Notes: generated by a model from the sequence alone, not told the origin. Shown: positions 15,237-25,520, counted from the stretch's first letter. The stretch: 64,000 nucleotides of DNA from Streptomyces sp. NA04227 (GCF_013364195.1 NZ_CP054918.1:992001-1056000); one strand, 5' to 3'. Translations and numbers: made by a program.

Positions 15237-16391
15237 TCAGAACGCGCTGACGCCCGTCAGGGCCCGTCCGATCACCAGCTTCTGGATCTGGCTGGTGCCC
15301 TCGTAGAGGGTCATCACGCGGGCGTCGCGCAGGAGTTTGCCGACCGGGTACTCGTCGATGTAGCCGTAACCGCCGTACACCTGGAGGGCGTTGTTGGCGG
15401 CGCGTACGGCGGCCTCGGAGGCGAAGAGCTTCGCCTTCGAGGCCTCGGTGGTGAAGGGCAGTCCGCGGTCGATGAGGTCGGCCACCCGCCAGGTCAGCAG
15501 GCGGGCCGCGTCCACGTCCACCGCGATGTCGGTGATGAGTTCCTGGACGAGCTGGTGATGGGCGATCGTCTTGCCGAACTGCTCGCGCTGGCCCGCGTAG
15601 GTCAGGGCCGCGTCGAGTGCGGCCTGGGCGATGCCGACGCAGCCCGCGGCCACCGACATCCGGCCCTTGGCCAGTGCCGACATCGCGACGGAGAAGCCCT
15701 TGCCCTCGGGGCCGAGCATCGCCGAGGCGGGCACCCGTACGTCCTCGAAGGTCAGCTCGGCGGTCGCCTGTCCGCGCAGGCCCAGCTTTCCGTGCACGGT
15801 CCGCCGGGTCAGTCCGGGAGTGTCGGTGGGGACGAGGAAGGCGGAGACGCCCTTGTGGCCGGGGGCGTCCGAGGTACGGGCGAAGACCAGGACGAGGTCG
15901 GCCCAGGTGCCGTTGGTGATGAACATCTTGGCGCCGTTGATCACGTAGTCCCCGCCGCCGTCGCGCACCGCCCTGGTCGACAGGTTGCCCGCGTCCGAAC
16001 CGGTGCCGGGCTCGGTGAGGCCGAAGCAGCCGAGCAGTTCGCCGGAGGTCAGACCGGGCAGCCACGCGCGCTTCTGCTCCTCGGTGCCCCAGTGGGCCAG
16101 GGTCTTGGTGACCAGGCCGAGCGAGACCGAGACGATGCCGCGCACCGAGGAGTCACCGCGCCCGAGTTCCTCGGTGACCAGGCAGTACGCGAGGTGGTCC
16201 CCGCCGCTGCCGCCGTACTCCTCGTCGATGGTCAGGCCGAGGAAGCCGACCTCGCCGAGCTTCTTGACCAGGGACCGGTCCACGCTCTCGGCCCGGTCCC
16301 ACTCGACGACGTGCGGCGCGATCTCGCGGGCCACGAAGTCCTTGGCGAGCTGCCGGACGGCGGACTGTTCCTCGCTGAGCTCCAGGTTCAC
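15237..16391 (-). CDS. Acyl-CoA dehydrogenase
   Basis: A 384-residue FAD enzyme with all three acyl-CoA dehydrogenase domains. FAD/substrate motifs are CFGLTEPGTGSDAGN and MFITNGTWAD. The catalytic base is Glu364 in TLYEGTSQIQ, and the C-terminal helix motif YGGYGYIDEYPV is intact. It oxidises acyl-CoA to 2-enoyl-CoA and passes electrons to ETF. The short- or branched-chain type is likely from length and Glu position, but the substrate is not certain. It is divergent from a TetR gene with a 19-bp palindrome between the starts, so it is probably repressed by that protein. Confidence 0.92.
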   Translation of the reverse strand: MNLELSEEQSAVRQLAKDFVAREIAPHVVEWDRAESVDRSLVKKLGEVGFLGLTIDEEYGGSGGDHLAYCLVTEELGRGDSSVRGIVSVSLGLVTKTLAHWGTEEQKRAWLPGLTSGELLGCFGLTEPGTGSDAGNLSTRAVRDGGGDYVINGAKMFITNGTWADLVLVFARTSDAPGHKGVSAFLVPTDTPGLTRRTVHGKLGLRGQATAELTFEDVRVPASAMLGPEGKGFSVAMSALAKGRMSVAAGCVGIAQAALDAALTYAGQREQFGKTIAHHQLVQELITDIAVDVDAARLLTWRVADLIDRGLPFTTEASKAKLFASEAAVRAANNALQVYGGYGYIDEYPVGKLLRDARVMTLYEGTSQIQKLVIGRALTGVSAF

Positions 16392-16406
16392 GGCTGCTCC
16401 ACATGA

Positions 16407-16425
16407 AAATTAGCACTGCTAGTTT
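16407..16425. promoter_or_regulatory. 19-bp palindromic operator, site 1 (acyl-CoA dehydrogenase/TetR divergon)
   Basis: AAATTAGCACTGCTAGTTT contains the perfect inverted repeat TAGCA-C-TGCTA and near-symmetric AAA/TTT ends. It lies 16 bp from the acyl-CoA dehydrogenase start and overlaps the -35 region expected for the TetR gene. Closely matching sites are at 19835-19853 and 55868-55886. Confidence 0.7.
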
Positions 16426-16451
16426 ATGGCTCCAGCCCTACTATGTGCCGC

Positions 16452-17126
<675 letters not shown>

Positions 17127-17150
17127 CCGGGACGGCCCCGACGGGCTGAA

Positions 17151-17212
17151 CTCCCGCCGGGCGCCCGGCTGTTGTGCGTGGTGTCCGCCCGCCCTCCCGG
17201 GCGACGGCGGGA
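17151..17212. terminator. Probable bidirectional terminator region
   Basis: TCCCGCC at 17152-17158 can pair with GGCGGGA at 17206-17212, enclosing the perfect palindrome GCCGGGCGCCCGGC and a CCCGGG. It is located between the convergent TetR and alcohol dehydrogenase genes. Confidence 0.4.
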
Positions 17213-17227
17213 AGGTGACGCCTGGAT

Positions 17228-18313
17228 CTAGAAGACGACCAGCGCCCGTCCGCCCTTGCCCGCGATCATGTTGTCGAAGGCGGCCGGGATGCCGTCCAGG
17301 CCGATGCGCTCGGTGACCAGCACGCCGAGGTCGAGGGCGCCTTCGCGGAGGTGGGCGGCGATACGCGGCAGGTCCCGCGCGGGGTCGGAGTCGCCGTAGA
17401 CGCAGCCACTGAGGGTGCGGCCCCAGTGGAAGATCTCCAGGGCGTTGAAGGAGACCTGCTGGTCCTTGCCGCCGATGCCGACGACCGTGGTGCGGCCGCC
17501 ACGGCGGGTGGACTCCCAGGCGGTACGGATGGTGACGGCGCGGCCCACGCACTCGACGGCCACGTCCACACCCTGACGGCCGGTCAGCGCGCGGATGTCC
17601 TTGGCGGTGGTCTCCGAGGCGACCACGAACTCGGTGGCCCCCGCGGCCCTGGCCAGGTCCTCCTTCTCCGGCGAGACGTCCACGGCGACGATGGTGCTCG
17701 CCTCGGCGACCCGGGCCGACTGGAGCGCGGCCAGGCCCACTCCGCCGACACCGAAGACGGCGACGCTCTCACCGGGGCGTACCCGCGCGGAGTTGTGCAC
17801 GGCGCCGTAGCCGGTGAGCACGGCGCAGCCGAGCAGGGCGGCCTCGTCGAGCGGCACTCCCTCGGGGGCGGGCAGCAGGCACTTCTCGGCGACCACGGTC
17901 TCCTCGGCGAAGGCCGCGACGTTCAGGCCCGGGTACAGGTCCGAGCCGTCGGAACGCCGGGCGTACACCGCGCCCGCGCCGTTCAGCGCGTTGGCGCACA
18001 GCCAGACCTCGCCGAGCCCGCAGGCGTGACAACTCCCGCAGGCGGGCGCCCAGTTGAGGACCACGGCATCGCCGGGGGCGTAGGCCTCGACGCCCTCGCC
18101 CACGGAGACGACGGTGCCCGAGCCCTCGTGCCCGAGCACGGCCGGGACCGGCACCCGCATGGTGCCGTTGGACAGCGAGAGGTCCGAGTGGCAGACGCCC
18201 GCGGCGGCCAGTCGCACCCGTACCTGTCCGGGGCCGGGTTCGGGCAGTTCGATCTCGGCGATCTCCAGGGGCGAACCGACAGCGGGCAGTACGGCGGCGC
18301 GGACCACGATCAC
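17228..18313 (-). CDS. Zinc-dependent alcohol dehydrogenase
   Basis: A 361-residue zinc MDR. Catalytic zinc ligands C41 (CHSD), H62 and E63 (GHEGSG) are present, as are the structural zinc cysteines C92, C95, C98 and C106. The Rossmann motif VFGVGGVGLAAL follows at ~190, and the Asp in VAVDVSPEK at the end of strand 2 suggests NAD(H) preference. It oxidises primary alcohols to aldehydes, which fits the ALDH gene 94 bp upstream on the same strand. The pair is probably one transcript under the 19-bp operator before the ALDH gene. Confidence 0.9.
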   Translation of the reverse strand: MIVVRAAVLPAVGSPLEIAEIELPEPGPGQVRVRLAAAGVCHSDLSLSNGTMRVPVPAVLGHEGSGTVVSVGEGVEAYAPGDAVVLNWAPACGSCHACGLGEVWLCANALNGAGAVYARRSDGSDLYPGLNVAAFAEETVVAEKCLLPAPEGVPLDEAALLGCAVLTGYGAVHNSARVRPGESVAVFGVGGVGLAALQSARVAEASTIVAVDVSPEKEDLARAAGATEFVVASETTAKDIRALTGRQGVDVAVECVGRAVTIRTAWESTRRGGRTTVVGIGGKDQQVSFNALEIFHWGRTLSGCVYGDSDPARDLPRIAAHLREGALDLGVLVTERIGLDGIPAAFDNMIAGKGGRALVVF

Positions 18314-18407
18314 GACTCCTGACGGACGAACGGGACAAACAGCGCGGGGCCAGGGCGGCCACCGGCGGGAAGCTGCTGCTCAGAGGCTCGGAAGACTGCT
18401 CCGGGCC

Positions 18408-19796
18408 TCAGAGCTGGAGGGACTTCGTCTGAAGGTACTCGGTGAGCCCGTGGGCGCCCAGTTCGCGCCCGACGCCGGACTGCTTGTACCCGCCGAAGGG
18501 CGCGCGCGGGTTGAAGCGCCCGCCGTTGATGTCGACCTGACCGGTGTCCAGCCGCCGGGCGAAGGCCACGGCGGTCTCCTCGTCGGCCGCCCACACGGCC
18601 CCGGCGAGACCGTAGACGGTGCCGTTGGCGATCCGTACGGCCTCGTCCTCGTCGCGGTACTTCAGGATGCTGAGGACCGGGCCGAAGATCTCCTCCTGCG
18701 CGATCGTCATCTCGGGGGTGACGTCGGCGAAGACGGTGGGGCTCACGTAGTAGCCGTGCTCGCGCGGGGCCTCGGGGCCGCCCGCGACCAGCCGGGCACC
18801 CTCGGCGACGCCCTTGGCGATGTAGCCGCGCACCCGCTCGTGCTGCTTGGCGTTGACCACCGGGCCGATCCGGTCGCCGTACTTGGCGGCGGCAGCGGCG
18901 GCCAGGCCGACCGCCTCCTCGTAGCTGTCCTCGTGCACCAGGAGCCGGGTCCAGGCGCTGCACGTCTGGCCGGTGTTGGACATCACGTTGGCGACACCGA
19001 CGTTGACCGCCTTGGCGAGGTCGGCGCCGGGCAGTACGACGTTGGCGGACTTGCCGCCGAGTTCCAGGGCGACCCGCTTGACGGCCGCGCCCGCGGTGGC
19101 ACCGATGGCCCGGCCGACCGCGGTGGAGCCGGTGAACGAGACCAGGTCCACGCCCTCGTGCTCGGCGAGCGCCTGACCGGCCACCGGGCCGAGCCCGGTG
19201 ACGAGGTTGAAGACACCGGCCGGGATGCCCGCCTCGTGCACCGCCTCGGCGAAGAGCTGGGCGGTCAGCGGGGTGTCCTCGGCGGGCTTGAGTACGAGGG
19301 TGCAGCCCGCGGCGAGCGCCGGGCCCGCCTTGGCGACGATCTGGTGCAGCGGGTAGTTCCAGGGCGTGATCGCGCCCACGACTCCGACGGGTTCGAGCAG
19401 CACCCGCGAGTTGCCCACCTGCTCCTCGAAGGCGTACTCGGCGGCGAGTTCGGCATAGGAACCGGCCACCGCGATCGGTACGCCCGCGTGGACGAGACGG
19501 GAGAACTCCAGCGGGGAGCCCAGCTCGGCGGTGACCGTCTCGGCGATCTCCTCCTTGCGGGCGGCCAGCACGTCGCGCAGCGCGGCGAGCCGGGCGGCAC
19601 GCTCGGCGGGCGGCGTCGCGGCCCAGCCGGGCAGGGCGGCGCGGGCCGCGCGGACGGCGGCGTCGACATCCTCGGCGGTGCCCGCCGGGACCTGGCCGAT
19701 GACCTGTTCGTCGGCCGGATTGACGACGCTGATCGACTCGGTGCCCGCGGCGGGCCGCCAGTCACCGTCGATGTACATCCCGTCGTGCGCCTTCAT
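18408..19796 (-). CDS. NAD(P)-dependent aldehyde dehydrogenase
   Basis: A 462-residue aldehyde dehydrogenase. The catalytic base Glu245 lies in [12 protein letters not shown] and the nucleophile Cys279 in [14 protein letters not shown] and FTGSTAVGR (coenzyme loop) are intact. It converts aldehydes from the downstream alcohol dehydrogenase to carboxylates. ATG 19796 has GGGAGG upstream, and an upstream extension would run through the operator. Transcription is probably controlled by the palindrome at 19835-19853. Confidence 0.92.
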   Translation of the reverse strand: MKAHDGMYIDGDWRPAAGTESISVVNPADEQVIGQVPAGTAEDVDAAVRAARAALPGWAATPPAERAARLAALRDVLAARKEEIAETVTAELGSPLEFSRLVHAGVPIAVAGSYAELAAEYAFEEQVGNSRVLLEPVGVVGAITPWNYPLHQIVAKAGPALAAGCTLVLKPAEDTPLTAQLFAEAVHEAGIPAGVFNLVTGLGPVAGQALAEHEGVDLVSFTGSTAVGRAIGATAGAAVKRVALELGGKSANVVLPGADLAKAVNVGVANVMSNTGQTCSAWTRLLVHEDSYEEAVGLAAAAAAKYGDRIGPVVNAKQHERVRGYIAKGVAEGARLVAGGPEAPREHGYYVSPTVFADVTPEMTIAQEEIFGPVLSILKYRDEDEAVRIANGTVYGLAGAVWAADEETAVAFARRLDTGQVDINGGRFNPRAPFGGYKQSGVGRELGAHGLTEYLQTKSLQL

Positions 19797-19834
19797 GACA
19801 GTCCTCCCGGGCCGGTGTGCGTCGTCCACACCCC

Positions 19835-19853
19835 AAACTAGCGGTGTTAGTTT
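19835..19853. promoter_or_regulatory. 19-bp palindromic operator, site 2 (ALDH-ADH operon)
   Basis: AAACTAGCGGTGTTAGTTT is identical to site 1 at 15 of 19 positions and keeps the TAGC/TAG half-site core and A/T ends. It lies 39 bp upstream of the aldehyde dehydrogenase ATG. Confidence 0.65.
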
Positions 19854-19925
19854 TGCGGCGCCAGGGTGACCGGCGGCCGGCCCGGGAGGTCTGCGCCACA
19901 AGGCGTCCGCAGGGGCGCCACAGGG

Positions 19926-20225
19926 TCAGCAGAACCAGCCGTCCTGGACCCAGCCCCGCCGGTTGATGTCGCCGTACGCGAAACCGTAGACCCAGTCGCC
20001 CTGCTTCCTCTCGACCAGGAACGTCTGCCCCTTGTACAGGGTGCCCATCCAGGCGCCGAGCGGCTGGGTGCGCACAAACAGGTCCTGCGAGCAGACCGTC
20101 TCGCGCTCACCGATGGTGCCGTCGGCCGCCGAGGCCGGATCCGCACCGGCCAGCAGCGCGCCCACACCGAGCACGGCGGCCAGCACGCCCGACTCGACGG
20201 CACGTGCGTATCGCTTCACGGACAT
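19926..20225 (-). CDS. Small secreted SH3-like protein
   Basis: A 99-residue protein. Residues 1-34 form a Sec signal peptide (KRYARA, hydrophobic stretch, cleavage near ASA-AD). The mature 65 residues contain LFVRTQPLGAWMGTLYKGQTFLVER and end GWVQDGWFC, with the beta-strand pattern of bacterial SH3 domains and two cysteines that could form a disulfide. Such domains bind peptidoglycan or other proteins outside the cell; the target is unknown. The longer upstream frame was rejected because the signal peptide starts at ATG 20225. A second small secreted gene lies 64 bp upstream. Confidence 0.65.
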   Translation of the reverse strand: MSVKRYARAVESGVLAAVLGVGALLAGADPASAADGTIGERETVCSQDLFVRTQPLGAWMGTLYKGQTFLVERKQGDWVYGFAYGDINRRGWVQDGWFC

Positions 20226-20289
20226 CGGGTTTCCTCTCGAAGTCACGGTGATGCCAGGGGAGTTGAGAAGCGGAAATGCTTCGGCGGGA

Positions 20290-20625
20290 CTACCAGGAGC
20301 CCCAGCCGCCGAGGCACTCGTAGCGCACGTAACCCCAGTCGTTGGGGCCGAAGTCGAAGGTGGCGGCCCAGCCGTTGTAGACGGGGTGCGCACCGCGGGT
20401 GTGGCCGACCTTGTCGCCGTAGGACAGGGTCCGCTTGAGGCCGGAGGGCCCGGAGGAGCTGTCGTAGTTCGCGTACAGGCTCGCCGACTGGCAGACGATG
20501 ACGGCGTGCTCGGGGACCACCGGGTCGGCGTGGACGGCCGGTTGCTGGAGCGCCACGGCGGCGAGCGCACCGGCGAGAACGGCGAACGCCTTCCGTGCCT
20601 TCGTCAGCTTTCGTGTCTTCGTCAT
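20290..20625 (-). CDS. Small secreted SH3-like protein, paralogue of the downstream gene
   Basis: A 111-residue protein with a basic N-terminus (MTKTRKLTKARK), hydrophobic core and cleavage near VHA-DP at ~33. The mature part (VIVCQSASLYANYDSS, LKRTLSYGDKVGHT, WGYVRYECLGGWGSW) has the strand and aromatic pattern of SH3-like secreted proteins, with two cysteines. GGGAG about 10 bp before ATG 20625 supports the start. It lies in tandem with the 19926-20225 gene and was probably produced by duplication and divergence. Role unknown, presumably cell envelope or extracellular. Confidence 0.6.
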   Translation of the reverse strand: MTKTRKLTKARKAFAVLAGALAAVALQQPAVHADPVVPEHAVIVCQSASLYANYDSSSGPSGLKRTLSYGDKVGHTRGAHPVYNGWAATFDFGPNDWGYVRYECLGGWGSW

Positions 20626-20816
20626 CTTCTGACAACTCCCGCTGGACAGCAGTTGGTTGACGCGCGTAGGCACGACGGAACGCTTGCATATTGGCATGCA
20701 CGCGTCATGACGACAACGGTGCGGAATCGGCCTTGTGACGATGTGGTGGCACGGACGGGTGGGTGCGCTCTCGTACGGCTGGGAGGGGCCCGATACCTGC
20801 CCCGGCGCCGCTCGGG

Positions 20817-21500
20817 TCAGCCCAGCGTGAGCCACCGGATGCCGAGCCGTTCGACCTGTGCGGCCGCGGCCGGGTCGAGCGGCTCGCGGCCGGTGATCCT
20901 GCGCAGCAACTCGGCCCGGTCCCAGCCGAGTTCACGGGTCGCTGTCTGCCGGTCGGAGGCGAGCATCAGCTCCAGTACGACATCGGCGGCCGGTGCGGTG
21001 AGCCACGGCTCGCGGTCCAGGGCGGCGGCGAGGTCCAGGCCGTGCACGGCGACCTCGACGACCCGGGTGACCAGGAACTGCGTCAGGAGCATCGGATCGC
21101 CGTGGCGGGTACGCACCACACGGTCCACCGGCTCGGCACGGCACAGCCGGTCCGTCCGCTGCCAGACCGCCACGAAGTCCCGGACCAGGGCGGCACCGTC
21201 GGCGTGACCGGTCGCCTGGTCCCGGGCCGTGGCGATACGGGCGGTGTTGGCCTGTGGTGAGAACCGGTCGTCGGGCCGGTAGTACTCGGCCGCGGACACC
21301 TCCGCACGGGGCGGCGCCGGAGCGTCCAGCATCGAGGGCACTCGGGCGACCGTCATCCGGACATGCCCCAACAGCTCCCGCACGGACCACGGTTGGCACC
21401 GGGTCGGAAGATCCCACTGGGCTTCCGACAGCCCCTCGACGGCGCGGGTGAGGTCACGGGCCTCGCCGCGGAACGCGTCCAGCACTCGGTTCGACTCCAT
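20817..21500 (-). CDS. Maleylpyruvate isomerase-family (mycothiol-dependent, DinB-like) protein
   Basis: A 227-residue protein with the DinB/maleylpyruvate isomerase N-terminal four-helix fold: LTEAQWDL-like LSEAQWDLPTRCQPWSVRELLGHV at ~25-50, and VVEVAVHGLDLAAAL near 150 with the metal-binding His. Actinobacterial members use mycothiol as thiol cofactor or bind a divalent metal, and most have no proven substrate. No gentisate pathway genes lie beside it, so the name reflects the family only. Single gene, start ATG 21500. Confidence 0.75.
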   Translation of the reverse strand: MESNRVLDAFRGEARDLTRAVEGLSEAQWDLPTRCQPWSVRELLGHVRMTVARVPSMLDAPAPPRAEVSAAEYYRPDDRFSPQANTARIATARDQATGHADGAALVRDFVAVWQRTDRLCRAEPVDRVVRTRHGDPMLLTQFLVTRVVEVAVHGLDLAAALDREPWLTAPAADVVLELMLASDRQTATRELGWDRAELLRRITGREPLDPAAAAQVERLGIRWLTLG

Positions 21501-21625
21501 GCGGCAAAGCTACCCGGACGGGTGTTCCCTCCTGGTACCGGACGGCGCCCCACCGACCGTCCTCGGCCGATGGGGCGCCCATGCGTTCCTGTTCCGCGTA
21601 CCGGACGTGTGGGGGGAGTCGTCCG

Positions 21626-23080
21626 TTACACGATGCCGAACAGAAGCGCCGCTCCGAGCACCACCAGGCACGTCAACGCCGCCCACTTCACGGTGAAGCG
21701 GGTGTGGTCGCCGAACTCGACCTTGGCCATACCGACCAGGACGTAGACGGCGGGGACCAGCGGGCTCGACATGTGCAGGGGCTGGCCGACGATGGAGGCG
21801 CGGGCGATCTCCAGGTTGGTGACGCCGTGGGCGGAGCCCGCTTCGGCGAGGACCGGCAGGACGCCGAAGTAGAAGCCGTCGTTGGACATGAAGTACGTCA
21901 GCGGCAGGCTCAGGAGTCCGGTGACCAGGGCCATGTGCGGGCCCATCGCGTCGGGGATCGCGTCGACCAGCCAGGTCGCCATGTGGTCGACCATGCCGGT
22001 GCCCTGGAGGACGCCGGTGAAGACGGCGGCCGCGAAGACCATGCCGGAGACGTTGAGCACGTTGTCGGCGTGCGCCGCGATACGGGCCTTCTGATCCGCC
22101 ACCCGCGGGAAGTTGACCGTCAGTGCGAGCGCGGCACCGAGGATGAACAGGACCGGGATCGGCATCCACTCCATGATCATGGCGGTGAGCAGCGCCACGG
22201 TCAGCGCGGCGTTGAACCAGTACAGCTTCGGCCGCAGCGTCTCGCGGTCCGGGTCGAGGCCGCGCAGTCCGTCGCCGTCGTCGTTCAACGGGCCGGAAAA
22301 CGGGCCGGAATCGGCCGCGGCGGCGCCGGAGCCCGTGGAACCGGTGGAGCCCGCCGCGCCGCCGCGGTTCGCGCCCTTGCCCGTGCCCTTGCCCGTGCCC
22401 GCGCCGACGAGCACCTGCTCACGCTCCTCGGTGGCCTCGTCGAGCTCCCCGTCCGGGACCGACACCATGCCCAGCCGCCTGCGCTCACGCATACCGAGTA
22501 CGTACGCGAGGCAGAACACCGCGAGCAGGCCGACCGCGAGGGCCGGGATCATGGGGACGAAGATGTCCGCGGCGTCGACCTTGAGCGCGGTCGCGGCGCG
22601 GGCGGTGGGGCCGCCCCAGGGGAGGGTGTTCATGACGCCGTTGGCGGTCGCGGCGACGCCGGTCATCACGACCAGGCTCATGCCCAGGCGCTTGTAGAGC
22701 GGGTACATCGCGGAGACCGTGATCATGAAGGTGGTGGAGCCGTCGCCGTCCAGCGACACGATCGCGGCGAGTACCGCGGTGCCGACCACGATCCGCATCG
22801 GGTCGGCCTTGCAGAAGCGCAGGATGCCTCGTACGACGGGGTCGAAGAGGCCGACGTCGATCATCACGCCGAAGTAGACGATGGCGAACATGAGCATCGC
22901 CGCGGTGGGCGCGAGCGTGCCCACGCCGTCGAGTACGTAGTCGCCGAGATGCGCGCCCTTCCCGACAAGGACGCAGAAGAGTGCGGGGACGAGAACCAGC
23001 GCCGCGATCGGCGACATCTTCTTCATCATGATCAGGACGAGGAATGTCGCGATCATGGCGAAGCCGAGGATGGTCAGCAT
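21626..23080 (-). CDS. CitMHS-family divalent metal-citrate:proton symporter
   Basis: A 484-residue polytopic protein, mostly hydrophobic, with the CitMHS conserved segments SLDGDGSTTFMITVSAMYPLY and MNTLPWGGPTARAA near residues 105-165, and the C-terminal FMSNDGFYFGVLPVLAE motif. Members import citrate complexed with Mg2+ or Ca2+ together with protons. A Gly/Ser/Thr-rich charged loop lies between the two transmembrane halves, with repeated GTGKG codons. ATG 23080 is the start of the hydrophobic N-terminus. A long-armed inverted repeat lies just upstream, but no two-component sensor is adjacent. Confidence 0.88.
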   Translation of the reverse strand: MLTILGFAMIATFLVLIMMKKMSPIAALVLVPALFCVLVGKGAHLGDYVLDGVGTLAPTAAMLMFAIVYFGVMIDVGLFDPVVRGILRFCKADPMRIVVGTAVLAAIVSLDGDGSTTFMITVSAMYPLYKRLGMSLVVMTGVAATANGVMNTLPWGGPTARAATALKVDAADIFVPMIPALAVGLLAVFCLAYVLGMRERRRLGMVSVPDGELDEATEEREQVLVGAGTGKGTGKGANRGGAAGSTGSTGSGAAAADSGPFSGPLNDDGDGLRGLDPDRETLRPKLYWFNAALTVALLTAMIMEWMPIPVLFILGAALALTVNFPRVADQKARIAAHADNVLNVSGMVFAAAVFTGVLQGTGMVDHMATWLVDAIPDAMGPHMALVTGLLSLPLTYFMSNDGFYFGVLPVLAEAGSAHGVTNLEIARASIVGQPLHMSSPLVPAVYVLVGMAKVEFGDHTRFTVKWAALTCLVVLGAALLFGIV

Positions 23081-23088
23081 GGGTGGAC

Positions 23089-23144
23089 ACCTAACGTTCG
23101 CCCTTGAACGCCCCCAGCGGCCGGGGACTCGGACGACGTTAGGT
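23089..23144. promoter_or_regulatory. 9-bp inverted repeat in the citrate transporter leader
   Basis: ACCTAACGT (23089-23097) and ACGTTAGGT (23136-23144) are perfect reverse complements 38 bp apart, directly upstream of the transporter start. They could be paired operator half-sites or the stem of a leader-RNA hairpin. Confidence 0.4.
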
Positions 23145-23237
23145 CTCCGTAAGGGCGTCAACAAGCGCGTCGGCCGTGAGCAATAAGAGCAAAACCCCAG
23201 CTCAGATGAGGGTCACCTACGCTCGCCCGGCCGGGAG

Positions 23238-25520
23238 TCACCCCTCTGCGCTGAGCGTGACCGGCACCCCGTTGAGTACGGAGGTGCCCGACAGCGGGTC
23301 GAGCAGCGAGCCGTCGAAGAGCTGGTTGACGTTCACCCCGGGGTCGCTCGCGGCGACCCTCAGCCGGGTGCCGGGGCGGTCGTGGCCCCAGCCGTGCGGC
23401 AGGCTCACCACGCCGCGGCGCATGGTGTCGGTCAGCTCGGCGGGCGCGACGACCGCGCCGCCGTCGCCCTCGACGCGGACCGGCGAGCCGTCCCGGACGC
23501 CGAGCCGAGCGGCGTCCTCGGGGTGGAGTTGCAGGGTGCAGCGGTTCGTACCGCCGATCAGAGCGGGCACGTTGTGCATCCAGCTGTTGTTGGACCGCAG
23601 GTGGCGGCGGCCGACCAGGAGCATCCGGCCGGTGGTGTCCCGCGCGGCCGAGCGCAGCCGGTCCAGTTCGCCGACGAGCGGCGCGGGGAGCAGTTCGATA
23701 CGGCCGGAGCGGGTGCGCAGCGGCTGCGGCAGGCGCGGGGATAGCGGCCCGAGGTCGATTCCGTGCGGATGCGCGAGCAGTTCGTTCAGGGTCAGGCCCT
23801 TGGGGTCGGCGCCGAAGCCCTCGCCGTACGGGCCGAGCCGCAGCATCATGTCCAGCCTGCGTTCGGCGCCGTTCTCGCCGGTGAGCTGCCCGGCCAGTTC
23901 CCCGGCGTCGCGTCCGTGTACGGGGCTGTGCGGGTCGGCGACCGCCTTGCCGAGGGTCTGGGCGATGACCAGGTCGTCGACGACGGCGGGGTCGGTGCGC
24001 CGGGGCCCGTCCTCGCTCCGCGTCCAGTAGTTGCCGCCCACCGCGAGGACCAGCCGGGCGAGGATCTCGGACTCGGAGAGCCGGTCCTCCGGGCGGGGCA
24101 CCGCCGCCCTGCTGTACCGGACCTGGTTGCGCACCGCGAGGCCGTTGAACGCGAAGCCGAAGTGCGGGCTCTGCGAGTGCGGCGGCGGGGGCAGCACGAC
24201 GTGGGCGTGCCGCGAGGTCTCGTTGAGGTACGGGTCCACGCTCACCATGAAGGCGAGCGAGGCGAGGGCCTTGTCCAGACGGTCGCCGTCGGGCGCGGAC
24301 AGGACGGGGTTGGCTGCCACCGTGATCAGAGCGCGGACGGGGGTGGCGCTCTCGCCGGACTCCCCCGCCGTGACCGTGTCGATCTCCTCGGCCAGGGCGG
24401 CGAGCGGGAGTTCGGACTTGGCCTCGGGGTGCCCGGAGACCCGGCTCGACCAGCGGCCGAGCGCGAAGCCGCGGCCGGGCCCGGCCGGGCGGTGGGCGGC
24501 GCGGTCGGTCGCCGAGAGGGGGAACAGCGCGCCGCCGGGCCGGTCGAGGTTTCCGGTGAGGATGTTGAGCACGTCGACCAGCCAGCTGGTCAGGGTGCCG
24601 AAGGCGACGGTGCTGCTGCCGATGCGGCCGTAGACGGCGGCCCGGGGCGCGGCGGCCAGTTCACGGGCGAGCGTACGAATCGTTTCGGCCGGCACCTCGC
24701 AGGCCTCGGCCGCCTTCTCGGGGGTGAACTCCCGTACTGCTTCGGCGAGTTCGGTCAGGCCCTCGACATGCGGGGCGAGCGCGCCGAGGTCGGTGAGCCG
24801 CTCCTCGAAGAGCACCTGCGCCATCGCGGCGAGCAGCAGCGCGTCGGTGCCGGGGCGGATCGGCAGGTGCCGATCGGCGAGCCGGGCGGTACGGGTGCGG
24901 CGCGGGTCGACGACCGTGAGGTGGCCGCCCCTGGCCCGCAGCGCCTTGAGCCGCCCGGGGAAGTCGGGCGCCGTGCACAGACTGCCATTGGACTCGACGG
25001 GGTTGGCGCCGATCAGCAGCAGATGGTCGGTGTGGTCGAGGTCGGGCACCGGGATCGCCAGCGCGTCGCCGAACAGGAGCCCGCTGGAGACGTGCTTGGG
25101 CATCTGGTCGACGGTGCTGGCGGTGAAGAGGTTGCGGGTGCCGGTCACCGTGCTGAGCAGCGGCGGGTAGAGGGCGCCCGCCACGGTGTGCACGTTCGGG
25201 TTGCCGAGCACCAGGCCGAGCGCGGCCGGGCCGTGCTCCTCGATCAGCGGCCGCAGCCCCTCCGCGACCGCGTCGAACGCCTCCTGCCAGTCGACCTCGG
25301 TCAGCTCGCCGTTCTTGCGCAGCAGCGGCCGCCGGAGCCGGTCGGGGTCGGCGTCGGCCTGCGGGAAGGCGGCGCCCTTGGGACAGATGAAGCCCTTGCT
25401 GAAGACGTCGTCCGGGTTGCCGCGGGCGCCCGTGACCCGGTCGTCCTCGATGGTGAGGGTGAGCCCGCAGGTCGCCTCGCACAGCGGGCAGATACGGAGG
25501 GCGGTGCGTGCTGCGGACAT
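23238..25520 (-). CDS. Molybdopterin oxidoreductase (formate dehydrogenase/nitrate reductase superfamily)
   Basis: A 760-residue protein. The N-terminal [4Fe-4S] set is C11-x2-C14-x3-C18 and C46 (CPLCEATC, then FICPKG). The body carries the molybdopterin-binding domain (GANPVESNG, VVDPRRTRTARLADRHLPIRPGTDALL), and the C-terminal molydopterin-dinucleotide domain contains LLVGRRHLRSNNSWMHNVP. There is no Tat signal, so it is cytoplasmic. I see no Cys or Sec at the usual metal-ligand position, so the reaction is uncertain. It is a single gene with no dedicated electron-transfer subunits nearby. ATG 25520 has GGGAGC upstream. Confidence 0.85.
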   Translation of the reverse strand: MSAARTALRICPLCEATCGLTLTIEDDRVTGARGNPDDVFSKGFICPKGAAFPQADADPDRLRRPLLRKNGELTEVDWQEAFDAVAEGLRPLIEEHGPAALGLVLGNPNVHTVAGALYPPLLSTVTGTRNLFTASTVDQMPKHVSSGLLFGDALAIPVPDLDHTDHLLLIGANPVESNGSLCTAPDFPGRLKALRARGGHLTVVDPRRTRTARLADRHLPIRPGTDALLLAAMAQVLFEERLTDLGALAPHVEGLTELAEAVREFTPEKAAEACEVPAETIRTLARELAAAPRAAVYGRIGSSTVAFGTLTSWLVDVLNILTGNLDRPGGALFPLSATDRAAHRPAGPGRGFALGRWSSRVSGHPEAKSELPLAALAEEIDTVTAGESGESATPVRALITVAANPVLSAPDGDRLDKALASLAFMVSVDPYLNETSRHAHVVLPPPPHSQSPHFGFAFNGLAVRNQVRYSRAAVPRPEDRLSESEILARLVLAVGGNYWTRSEDGPRRTDPAVVDDLVIAQTLGKAVADPHSPVHGRDAGELAGQLTGENGAERRLDMMLRLGPYGEGFGADPKGLTLNELLAHPHGIDLGPLSPRLPQPLRTRSGRIELLPAPLVGELDRLRSAARDTTGRMLLVGRRHLRSNNSWMHNVPALIGGTNRCTLQLHPEDAARLGVRDGSPVRVEGDGGAVVAPAELTDTMRRGVVSLPHGWGHDRPGTRLRVAASDPGVNVNQLFDGSLLDPLSGTSVLNGVPVTLSAEG

